This document shows positions 16,697-23,694 of a stretch of DNA of 44,494 nt, piece after piece. The translations under genes were made by a program, and so were the position numbers. The number at the start of each line of letters is the position of its first letter. Within the stretch, counting starts at the first letter, position 1. This DNA is from Muricoccus roseus. Its GTDB lineage: Bacteria; Pseudomonadota; Alphaproteobacteria; Acetobacterales; Acetobacteraceae. Where the stretch lies: the NCBI RefSeq assembly GCF_900141905.1, contig NZ_FQZF01000037.1, positions 1 to 44,494 on the forward strand, written 5' to 3'. The notes below the pieces were generated by a model. It did not search any database and was not told where the DNA came from. It was given only the letters and a program-made list of their open reading frames with translations.

Positions 16697-17354
16697 GCCT
16701 CGGCCCATGCAGTGGCCGACGCAGCATTGCTAAAACGCGTCAGGACCTCGTATGCCAGCTCGCGCCAGACCTACGGGTCACCACGGGTCCATGCCGACCT
16801 GCGGGCAAGTGGGGCGAAGCATGGCCGCGAGCGGATCGCCCGCCTGATGCGCGACGCCGGGTTGTTCGGCGCCAGCCATCGGCATGGCGGCCGCCTGACC
16901 ACCCGGCGCGACAAGGATGCCCGGCCAGCGCCGGACTTGGTGGACCGTGACTTCACGGCATCCAGGCCGAACCAGCTCTGGGTCGCCGACATCACCTATG
17001 TGCCGACCGCGACGGGCTTCCTCTACCTGACCGTCGTGCTGGATGCCTGGAGCCGCAGGATCGTCGGCTGGGCGACGGCAAACCATCTGCGTGCCGAGCT
17101 GGTGCTGGAGGCCATGGACATGGCTGTCGGCCAGCGGCGTCCGAAGCACGTCATCCACCACAGCGACAGGGCAGCAATACACCTCGGTCGCCTTCGGGAA
17201 GCGATGCGCAGAGGCCGGTGTCCGGCCGTCCATGGGCTCTGTCGGTGATGCCTACGACAACGCCATGGCCGAGAGCTTCTTCTCCAGCCTCGAAGCCGAA
17301 CTTCTCAGCCGTCGACGCTTCGCATCCCAGGCCGAGGCCAAGATGGTCTGCTTC
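16697..17354 (+). pseudogene. IS3-family transposase OrfB fragment, truncated at both ends and frameshifted
   Basis: The sequence starts inside OrfB (AVADAALLKRVRTSYASSRQ, TYGSPRVHADLR). It contains the integrase core with NQLWVADITYVPTATGFLYL and VVLDAWSRRIVGWA, giving the first two acidic residues of the DDE triad. A frameshift near 17165-17172 moves it to HHSDRG/QQYTSVAFGKRCAEAG and GDAYDNAMAESFFSSLEAEL, which carries the last Glu region. Homology stops at EAKMVCF (about 17354), before the usual C-terminus. No orfA and no terminal inverted repeats were seen. The fragment marks a junction between the very GC-rich PHB region and the copper-related region. Confidence 0.85.
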
Positions 17355-17436
17355 CCGGATGCGCGCGCCGCGGACGACCGATAGCCGCCCGAGACCGAGG
17401 CGCGGCATCATTTGTCTTAATGTAAACGGCCAATCC

Positions 17437-17450
17437 TTGATCCAACTTAA
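17437..17450. promoter_or_regulatory. Weak Crp/Fnr-type dyad upstream of the Spy-like gene
   Basis: TTGATccaaCTTAA, read on the other strand TTAAG-N4-ATCAA, lies 67 bp before the Spy-like start. One half-site is perfect (TTGAT) and the other is degenerate. It resembles the dyads at 21229, 25948 and 37302. Confidence 0.35.
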
Positions 17451-17517
17451 AGATTCGCGCGTGGCAATCGGACAATACGATGCTCCGAAGCCAATCTCGG
17501 CAAGCACGGAGGACGTG

Positions 17518-18225
17518 ATGACCGCAAACTCGCCAACCAAGATGGGACTGATCGCCAGCCTGGTCATCTCTCTTGCCGTTGCTCCGTCCGCGCTAGCACA
17601 GACACAGGACGACCAGGACCACACGGCCCATCATCCGGGTGGGGCGCAGGTGACCCAGCCGGCATCCCCAGGTGCCAGCCAGACGGCACCCGCGACGGCG
17701 GCCCCGCCGGTTGTTGGTACCGCACCACCCCAGGGCATGCCGATGCCCGGCGCCGGCGCGCCGGGAGGACCTCCCGGCAGCACCCCCGGCATGATGGGCG
17801 GCGACATGCAGCCGATGATGATGCAGATGATGCGACGGATGATGGCCGGACAGGGTGCGATTGGTGGTTCCGGACCTACGCGACCGTTCCAGCGCGTCGA
17901 AGGCGAACTGGCCTATTTCCGTGCGGAGCTGCGCATCACGGACGCGCAGGTTCCGCAGTGGAACACCTTGGCCGAAGCCATAAGGGGTGCTGTAGGCCAG
18001 TTGCGGCGCGCCTTTGGCGAGGCAACGCCGGCGTCGCAGCGGCCGGTGCCGGCGATCGCGCAGCTGGAGCGACGCATCGCGCTGCTATCCGTCCAGTTGG
18101 ACACCGCGCGGGTCGTCGCTGCGGCCGCCGGCCCGCTCTACGCCGCGTTGTCGGATGAACAGAAGCTCATGGCCGACGAGCTGATGGCCGAGCACCTGAG
18201 TCTCGTGCCCAGGATGGGCATGTGA
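17518..18225 (+). CDS. Periplasmic Spy/CpxP-like, Met-rich protein
   Basis: A 235-residue secreted protein. A signal peptide (hydrophobic MGLIASLVISLAVAPSALAQ, cleaved near residue 28) precedes a Pro/Ala/Gly linker, a Met-rich stretch (GMMGGDMQPMMMQMMRRMMA, about residues 92-111) and a helical domain with RVEGELAYFRAELRITDAQV and LSDEQKLMADELM, the LTxxQ-type motif of Spy/CpxP proteins. These bind unfolded proteins or metals in the periplasm. The Met cluster suggests Cu(I) binding. The start follows GGAGG. It precedes a multicopper oxidase on the same strand (330 bp gap), so a copper-stress role is likely though not proven. Confidence 0.78.
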   Translation: MTANSPTKMGLIASLVISLAVAPSALAQTQDDQDHTAHHPGGAQVTQPASPGASQTAPATAAPPVVGTAPPQGMPMPGAGAPGGPPGSTPGMMGGDMQPMMMQMMRRMMAGQGAIGGSGPTRPFQRVEGELAYFRAELRITDAQVPQWNTLAEAIRGAVGQLRRAFGEATPASQRPVPAIAQLERRIALLSVQLDTARVVAAAAGPLYAALSDEQKLMADELMAEHLSLVPRMGM

Positions 18226-18555
18226 GAGCGGCGGGCGTGCTCTGAACCTCCATGACGAGATGGGGATGTTCCCCGGCTCCGCGGCAGCTCTCGGTATTTC
18301 CCGAAGCCGCCGTAACCACGTCACGACCGGCTCGGTCGCGTGTTCGACATTAAGTGAATTCAGCGTCGGCGATGATCCGCAAAGCCGATGGCGCAGCTCC
18401 CTGCAGACCATGGTGCGCATAGTGCGACGCTGTGATCGTGGCTGTATTGGATGGGCCGCGCACGCACGGCCCGTTCCCTCTTGCCAAGCTTCGCTCTGCC
18501 CGCCGGATCGTGATCGCCGAGGATCGCGACCCGGCATAACCCATGGAGAATCAGC
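18226..18555. other. Intergenic region, no gene recognised
   Basis: A 330-bp gap between the Spy-like gene and the multicopper oxidase. I see no convincing ORF, no CueR/CopY-type operator and no terminator. It may hold a promoter for the oxidase. Confidence 0.5.
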
Positions 18556-20004
18556 ATGACCAGTGCCCCTGCGCCGAATGCCTCGGGTCGCCGGGCCCTG
18601 CTCGGGGCAGCACTCTCCACCGGCCTGCTTCACCGCCCGGTCCAGGCCCAGCCCAATGCGGCAGCCGGTGGGCGGCAGCCTCACCTTCTCCGCGCAGTCC
18701 ATCGGATCATCGAGGTTCGGCGCCGGCCGGCTGACGTCTTCGGTCTGATCGACGCTGGGGGGCGGCCGGGTCTTACGCTCGAATCCGATGAACGGTTTCG
18801 TGTGCAAGTCGACAACGAAACACGCGAGCCCACCATCATCCACTGGCACGGCCAGACGCCGCCTTTCTGGCAGGACGGCACGCCAGATATGCCGCTCCCC
18901 GTGTTGCCGCCGGGTACGCGACGCGACTTCGATTTCGTGCCGCGGCCCGGAACGCATTGGATGCACAGCCATCTCGCGCCCCAGGAAATGGCATTGATGG
19001 CCGCGCCTCTGGTGGTCCGGACGATTGAGGACGCACGCGCCGACCGACAGGAAGTCGTGGTGCTGCTGCATGATTTCAGCTTCCGCCCCTTCGCCGAGTT
19101 GATGGCCGGGCTCCGCGCGACCGCCGCTGCACATGGAGGCCACGCGGTGCATGGGGCTCCTGCTGTCACAGCTGGCACCGTAGCCGATCTCAACGACATC
19201 GAATTCGACGCCTACCTCGCCAATGACCGGACGCTCGACGATCCCCAGGTGACGCGCGTCGAGCGCGGCGGGCGGGTGCTGTTGCGGCTCATCAACGGCG
19301 CCGGCGCGACGGTGTTCTTCGTCGATCTCGGCGGCGTTCCGGGACATCTGCTGGCGGTGGACGGGGAGCAGGTGCGGATGCGGGTGGAACACCGACTCGG
19401 AATCGCCATGGGGCAGCGGCTCGACATCGAACTGGACATCCCACGCGAAGGCGGAGCATTCCCAATCTTCTTCCAACGCGAGGGTGCACTGGAGCGCACC
19501 GGCATAATCCTCGCTACCCCGGGCGCGCGCGTCGGGCGGCTGGCCGATCACGCCAGCGCAAGGGCTGGTGCGTTCGGCCTGGAACTCGAAAGGCGCCTGA
19601 CCGCCGCCCACCCCCTCGAGCCCAAGCCCGCCCGTGTGCGGAGGGACTTAGCCCTCACCGGGCAGATGTCGCCCTACGCGTGGGGCATGGATGGCCGCAG
19701 TTGGCAGGATCGGCAGCCGTTACAGATTGAACTCGACGACCGGGTGGAGATCACCTTTGTCAATCGAGGACCTATGGCGCATCCCATGCATCTGCATGGA
19801 CATCGCTTTCAGGTCGTGGCTCTGGGCGGACCGCGCTTCGCCGGCGCGCTCCGCGACACCTTGCACGTGCCGCCGGGTGCCTCCGCGACGGTCGCCTTCG
19901 ATGCAGACAATCCTGGTGCTTGGATGCTGCATTGCCATCACATGCCGCATCTAGCGACCGGGATGGCGACGGAACTGCGCTATCTCGGCACGCGCGGAGG
20001 CTGA
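18556..20004 (+). CDS. Periplasmic multicopper oxidase
   Basis: A 482-residue three-cupredoxin oxidase. All copper-ligand motifs are present: HWHG (96-99), HSH (137-139), HPMHLHGH, and HCHHMPHLATGM with type-1 ligands Cys460, His465 and Met470. The N-terminus GRRALLGAALSTGLL resembles a twin-arginine signal (RR before a hydrophobic stretch, AQ cleavage near 32), fitting folded export. Such enzymes oxidise Cu(I) to Cu(II) or phenolic compounds. A His/Gly-containing insert at about 195-205 (AAAHGGHAVHG) is notable but shorter than the Met-rich loop of CueO. GGAG lies 8 bases before the ATG. Neighbouring Spy-like, DUF2933 and CopB-type genes support copper detoxification. Confidence 0.9.
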   Translation: MTSAPAPNASGRRALLGAALSTGLLHRPVQAQPNAAAGGRQPHLLRAVHRIIEVRRRPADVFGLIDAGGRPGLTLESDERFRVQVDNETREPTIIHWHGQTPPFWQDGTPDMPLPVLPPGTRRDFDFVPRPGTHWMHSHLAPQEMALMAAPLVVRTIEDARADRQEVVVLLHDFSFRPFAELMAGLRATAAAHGGHAVHGAPAVTAGTVADLNDIEFDAYLANDRTLDDPQVTRVERGGRVLLRLINGAGATVFFVDLGGVPGHLLAVDGEQVRMRVEHRLGIAMGQRLDIELDIPREGGAFPIFFQREGALERTGIILATPGARVGRLADHASARAGAFGLELERRLTAAHPLEPKPARVRRDLALTGQMSPYAWGMDGRSWQDRQPLQIELDDRVEITFVNRGPMAHPMHLHGHRFQVVALGGPRFAGALRDTLHVPPGASATVAFDADNPGAWMLHCHHMPHLATGMATELRYLGTRGG

Positions 20005-20112
20005 TCGCGGCACATGACCCTGCCGGGCATCCAAGATATCTACTCCATCATGGGCGAACGGCACCCATCAGGAAGCACATATGCTCGTGCGTGATCTCCG
20101 TGCTGCACGCTC

Positions 20113-20775
20113 TTAACCTTGACCGACGTGATCGCGCTTCGGGCCACCGAGCCGCGGAATGAAGCCCGGTACGTCTCGCATGTACCGCTCATAGTCAGAG
20201 CCGAATTCCGCCAGGGACTCGCGTTCTTCAGTTCGCGCGAGGCGCGTGTACATGAACACCAAGACCGGGAACATCGCGAGCGTCAGCAAGGTCGGCCACT
20301 GCAACAGAAAGCCGAACATCACCAGTACGAAGCCGACATATTGCGGATGCCGCACATAGGCATAGACACCGCCGGTCGCGAGCGTGTGATGGCGCTGCGC
20401 CTCATAGAGCACCTTCCAGCCCGCCGAGATCAGGATGAAGCCACCGCCAATGAAAGCGAAGCTCAGGAGGTGAAACGGCCCAAAATGCGGATTGGCTCTC
20501 CAGCCGAACATCTCCTCGAGAAGATGCCCAGCGTCATGGGAAAACCAATCGACGCCCGGAAAGCGGCTCTGCAGCCAGCCTGAGAGCAGGTAGATCGTCA
20601 GCGGGAACCCGTACATCTCGGTAAACAGCGCAACCAGAAAGGCGCTGAAGGCGCCGAAGGAGCGCCAATCGCGCTTCGTCTGCGGCTTGAAGAAACTGAA
20701 GGCGAAGAAGATGAAGATCGCCGAATTGATAATGACCAACAACCAAAGGCCATAAGCGGGAACATCGTCGTGCAT
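20113..20775 (-). CDS. Isoprenylcysteine carboxyl methyltransferase-like membrane protein
   Basis: A 220-residue integral membrane protein with five or so hydrophobic segments (about 8-27, 42-63, 103-122, 145-165, 168-180). The C-terminal signature of the ICMT/PEMT superfamily is clear: LATGGVYAYVRHPQYVGFVL for SAM binding, then RTEERESLAEFGSDYERYM. Bacterial members probably methylate lipids or small molecules; the substrate is unknown. It follows the DUF2933 gene by 27 bp in the same direction, a pairing I recognise from copper and silver resistance loci. It is convergent with the multicopper oxidase. Confidence 0.85.
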   Translation of the reverse strand: MHDDVPAYGLWLLVIINSAIFIFFAFSFFKPQTKRDWRSFGAFSAFLVALFTEMYGFPLTIYLLSGWLQSRFPGVDWFSHDAGHLLEEMFGWRANPHFGPFHLLSFAFIGGGFILISAGWKVLYEAQRHHTLATGGVYAYVRHPQYVGFVLVMFGFLLQWPTLLTLAMFPVLVFMYTRLARTEERESLAEFGSDYERYMRDVPGFIPRLGGPKRDHVGQG

Positions 20776-20802
20776 GATCGACTCCAGACCTTTGATCGCG
20801 GC

Positions 20803-21078
20803 TCAATACTTATGAGGCTGGTTCTGGCCGGCGTCCGCCGATCCACGGCCGCTGCTATCGCTGCCCCCGTGTCCGCCGTGGCCACCATGCATGAAGAGAT
20901 GCATCAAGGGGCAGGCGAGGAGCAGCAGGAAGGGCAAATACCCCAGATACGGGATGAGATGGGCACGGTGCTCGGTCACCAGGTAAAAGCCGCCGATCAC
21001 GAGAAAGCCGATCAGGACCCAATTCGCGCGAGAGCGAAAGAAGCCGCGTGCTTCACCATCATGACCGCCGTGTTCCAT
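20803..21078 (-). CDS. DUF2933 small His-rich membrane protein
   Basis: A 91-residue protein. His-rich N-terminus (MEHGGHDGE), two transmembrane segments separated by a short loop (WVLIGFLVIGGFYLVTEHRA and YLGYLPFLLLLACPLMHLFM), then a His/Gly tail (HGGHGGHGG). This is the DUF2933 layout, common in heavy-metal resistance loci; the His clusters suggest metal binding at the membrane. The ATG at 21078 has GGAG at -10; a longer open frame to 21246 is Arg-rich and judged non-coding. It is co-directional with the ICMT-like gene. A Crp/Fnr-type dyad lies 150 bp upstream. Confidence 0.85.
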   Translation of the reverse strand: MEHGGHDGEARGFFRSRANWVLIGFLVIGGFYLVTEHRAHLIPYLGYLPFLLLLACPLMHLFMHGGHGGHGGSDSSGRGSADAGQNQPHKY

Positions 21079-21228
21079 GGAAACTCCATCCGCATCAGAT
21101 CGAGGCGCTCCGATGCACCTTGCAGCCGCGCAGACGTCACCAGGACGACGCCGACCGTATCGGCCCAACGCCATCCTCCGAACGGAGCGACCTCGCTCGG
21201 ACCATGATCGGCCACACGTCCTGAATCT

Positions 21229-21242
21229 TTGATCCCGGTTAA
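21229..21242. promoter_or_regulatory. Crp/Fnr-type dyad upstream of the DUF2933 gene
   Basis: TTGATcccgGTTAA; on the minus strand TTAACcgggATCAA. It has the same half-sites and spacing as 25948-25961 and 37302-37315. Confidence 0.42.
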
Positions 21243-21309
21243 ACATGTGTCGTGTATCGGTCGAAGCGGCCGGACCGATCAGATGGCTTGCGCGTCCGTG
21301 GGGCCTGTC

Positions 21310-21657
21310 TCATGCGACAGTGAGTTGCTGGAAGCTGGCCACGAGTTCCTCGATCGCGTTCACGCAAGAGCCAAGCCGCACATCGACTCCCGCCGAGCAA
21401 AGCCTCCGCTTCTCCACATCGCCGATGAAGCTGCAGATCAGCCGACCCGGGTTGGCGGATAAAATGAGATCGCATAGCGCAGCGGGCGTGCGCTGAGGGT
21501 TAGCGCGGAACTCCGTCACGCCTGTGCTCGTGTCGACGATCCAGATGCCGTCGCATTTGCCAAAGAAGGGGCACAGCGCCGGGCTCGCTTCAGATTTCAT
21601 CACGGTGATCGCGATACGGCTTGCCGACGGGGGTGATACGCAGGCGACGATAGCCAT
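21310..21657 (-). CDS. NifX/NifB-type dinitrogenase cofactor-like domain protein
   Basis: A 115-residue protein matching the small NifX/NafY-like fold: ASRIAITVMKSEASPALCPF, FGKCDGIWIVDTSTG, RTPAALCDLILSANPGRLIC, and GVDVRLGSCVNAIEELVASF. Family members bind iron-molybdenum or other metal clusters, but many stand-alone copies occur outside nitrogen-fixation loci with no known role. No nif gene is present here, so I do not infer nitrogen fixation. GGGAGGAG three bases before the ATG at 21657 fixes the start. Cys residues at about 33 and 40 (CPFFGKC) could bind metal. A Crp/Fnr-like dyad lies about 63 bp upstream. Confidence 0.75.
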   Translation of the reverse strand: MAIVACVSPPSASRIAITVMKSEASPALCPFFGKCDGIWIVDTSTGVTEFRANPQRTPAALCDLILSANPGRLICSFIGDVEKRRLCSAGVDVRLGSCVNAIEELVASFQQLTVA

Positions 21658-21719
21658 CGACTCCTCCCTGGAAGACCAGCAAAGTCAGGGAATTATGGGG
21701 CCTGGCAACATATCTGACT

Positions 21720-21733
21720 TTAAACTCGATCAA
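21720..21733. promoter_or_regulatory. Weak Crp/Fnr-type dyad upstream of the NifX-like gene
   Basis: TTAAActcgATCAA: one half-site is perfect, the other matches TTNA only. It is 63-76 bp before the start of the minus-strand NifX-like gene. Confidence 0.35.
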
Positions 21734-21854
21734 ACATTCGTTCGGGCTGCGCGGCATCAGAAATCTGCCAAGTGAGCGGTGGCCGATCAGGAAGGCGCCC
21801 TCCACTTATGACTACGAACGACCCAAGGGGTCCGGCTTACGGCACCTCGCTCCC

Positions 21855-21868
21855 TTGATCTCGATCAA
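21855..21868. promoter_or_regulatory. Perfect FNR/FixK-type box
   Basis: TTGATctcgATCAA matches TTGAT-N4-ATCAA exactly. It lies 107 bp before the Cys-rich secreted gene (+) and 198 bp before the NifX-like gene (-), so it could serve either. Confidence 0.65.
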
Positions 21869-21975
21869 GGCTGCCGGATCTTTCCCTGTATACATTTGTG
21901 GTGAGCTGTGTGTTGGCTCCCGGGGTCATGTTGTCGCTTCCGGTTCGGGCCTTCTTGGATCACCGGAAGAGGCGG

Positions 21976-22347
21976 ATGCTGCGGTTCCTCGCCATGTTCA
22001 TCTTTGCCGCGGCGATCATCATGATGCCGAGTGGGCAGAGCGTGACCACGGTTGTACCGATCGGGGCCGGCGGATCTGCCTCCATGGCGGTCGTGAGCGC
22101 TTCTGATCATCAGACCCACAGTGACGGATGCGATCACTGTCCAGAGTGTCCAAATTCGGACAAGCCCTGCTGCCCAATGACTGACTGCTTCTGCCCGGCG
22201 GCTTGTTCGACGACCTTGGCGCTCCCGGCTGGCAGCCTGCCAGTCCAAGCCTTCGGGCGCTCCTCAGCGAGGATGCAGCCCGAAGCAGACGATCCAGGCT
22301 CAGTCATCCTCGGACTCGACCCCCCAGTTCCTCGACGCTCGACCTAG
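21976..22347 (+). CDS. Small secreted Cys-rich protein, function unknown
   Basis: About 123 residues. A hydrophobic leader (MLRFLAMFIFAAAIIMMPSG) precedes a cysteine cluster at about residues 49-75: CDHCPECPNSDKPCCPMTDC, then FCPAAC, with His residues just before (DHQTHSDG). The dense CxxCxxC pattern suggests metal binding in the periplasm. The tail ends DPPVPRR, recalling DUF2946-like copper-associated proteins, but I do not recognise the family firmly. The ATG at 21976 follows GGAAGAGGCGG; the frame is open further upstream (21898, GTG). A perfect FNR-type box is upstream and a hairpin downstream, supporting a real transcription unit. Confidence 0.65.
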   Translation: MLRFLAMFIFAAAIIMMPSGQSVTTVVPIGAGGSASMAVVSASDHQTHSDGCDHCPECPNSDKPCCPMTDCFCPAACSTTLALPAGSLPVQAFGRSSARMQPEADDPGSVILGLDPPVPRRST

Positions 22348-22380
22348 CGGGTCGATCGGCCCAGCGGAAAGCGATCTTGC

Positions 22381-22415
22381 TGCCAACGGTCCACGCCTTG
22401 CGCGGACCGTTGGCA
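22381..22415 (+). terminator. Hairpin downstream of the Cys-rich gene
   Basis: TGCCAACGGTCC (22381-22392) and its exact reverse complement (22404-22415) form a 12-bp stem with an 11-nt loop. No U-tract follows. The rest of the 341-bp gap before the Crp/Fnr gene (22348-22688) shows no other clear gene. Confidence 0.5.
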
Positions 22416-22688
22416 CGGCTGGATTGATCAATCCCGCTGGCGCCGCGCCGCCAAGGCGGCCGGCTGAGCCGGACGACCTGGTCATGTGGATTCAACCTTC
22501 CAGGTGAAACCGACCAGATCGAGGACTGTAATATGGCTCCGAGCCAAGCGTCTTATCCAGAGAGCACCATCCGAGCGTCGCGGGATCACGCCCATGGACG
22601 ATACGAAGATCTGCAACCCGGGGTGATCCGGTCCCCGGTTCCTTGGGGAGCCGCAAACACGATTAGTGATGCGGAAAGGAACACCCGT

Positions 22689-23450
22689 ATGCCGATGCCT
22701 GGGAATGGCCCGACGAAGCAACCCTCGGGTTGTGAGGCTTGCTTCGCGCGGGTTAACCGGGGTTTGTGCGCAGATTGCCGACCAGGATTGCCATGTGTGA
22801 TCGCGAGTTACAAATCTGCTGATCGGGAATTCAAGGCCGGCCAAGACCTTTTCAGCCTCGGCGAGCCGTGCGATTCGATTTACAATCTCACGGAAGGCTG
22901 GATTATTCTTTATAATATACTGGAAGATGGGCGGCGGCAGATTTTACATTTCGCATTGTCGGGTGCCGTGCTCGGATTCCATCCCGGCGGCGGCGCGATG
23001 ATGACATACAGCGCGCAAGCTTTGACGGATGCCGTCGTGAACACAATTCCGCACAAGGCTCTACTACCGATTGTCAAGCAGCAACCTGAATTCGGTTTGC
23101 GGCTCGCCTGCCTGATCGCACGGGATTGCACCTTGGCTTTCGATCGTCTCACCAGCATTGGGCGGCATTCAGCGCGTGAGCGCGTCGCCCACCTGCTGCT
23201 CAAGCTGTTCGTCCGCTACCGCGCACAATGGCCTGGCAGTCAGATCGAGGAAATGCATCTTCCGTTGACCCAAGAACATATCGGAGATGCGACGGGTCTG
23301 ACCTCCGTTCATGTCAACCGGGTCCTGAGGGAACTGCGAAAGGATGGGATCCTGGAATTCCATTATCGACGACTCCGAATCCTCGATCCAGACAAACTGG
23401 TCGACGTTGCGGGGCTTGACCCTCAACTCGTGATGTCCTGGATCCGCTGA
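22689..23450 (+). CDS. Crp/Fnr-family transcriptional regulator with N-terminal cysteine cluster
   Basis: A 253-residue regulator. N-terminal Cys at 15, 18, 27, 30 and 36 (CEACFARVNRGLCADC, then C36) is followed by a cyclic-nucleotide-binding-like beta barrel (AGQDLFSLGEPCDSIYNLTE, then GWIILYNILEDGRRQILHF), a dimer helix, and a winged helix with LTQEHIGDATGLTSVHVNRV, LRELRKDGIL. The cysteines recall FNR-type Fe-S sensors, but the spacing differs from C-x2-C-x5-C. The recognition helix SVHVNR lacks the Glu and Ser of E. coli FNR (VETISR), so its DNA site may differ from the classic box. The start at 22689 has GGAAAGGA upstream; the frame is open to 22533. It looks more AT-rich than its neighbours. 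It is the obvious candidate regulator for the boxes nearby. Confidence 0.88.
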   Translation: MPMPGNGPTKQPSGCEACFARVNRGLCADCRPGLPCVIASYKSADREFKAGQDLFSLGEPCDSIYNLTEGWIILYNILEDGRRQILHFALSGAVLGFHPGGGAMMTYSAQALTDAVVNTIPHKALLPIVKQQPEFGLRLACLIARDCTLAFDRLTSIGRHSARERVAHLLLKLFVRYRAQWPGSQIEEMHLPLTQEHIGDATGLTSVHVNRVLRELRKDGILEFHYRRLRILDPDKLVDVAGLDPQLVMSWIR

Positions 23451-23694
23451 TGGTGACAAGCCAGGCATCGAAGCCCGAGCGAGAGACGCTCAGTGCCGAA
23501 CATAGCTGGAAGAGCGGCCAGATTGTGCATCGAACAGAAGCCGCGCATGGGATTCGCCGTCAGGAAAGCGGCGCGTCTCGATCTTACCAAGATCCCATCC
23601 TCCGGTTTCTGCCAGATGACGGGCGAAGGTCTCGTTTCCGGGTAAGGGCAGAATCAGGCGCATGGACGCCTGCTCGTTCGATCTGACGTTGCCC

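Noticed and set aside
21310-21657. NifX-like gene as evidence of nitrogen fixation
   Set aside because: No nifHDK or other nif gene is in the window; stand-alone members of this fold are widespread.
23450-23686. 78-residue plus-strand ORF between crp/fnr and copB
   Set aside because: No ribosome site, no domain, low-complexity polar composition; treated as intergenic.
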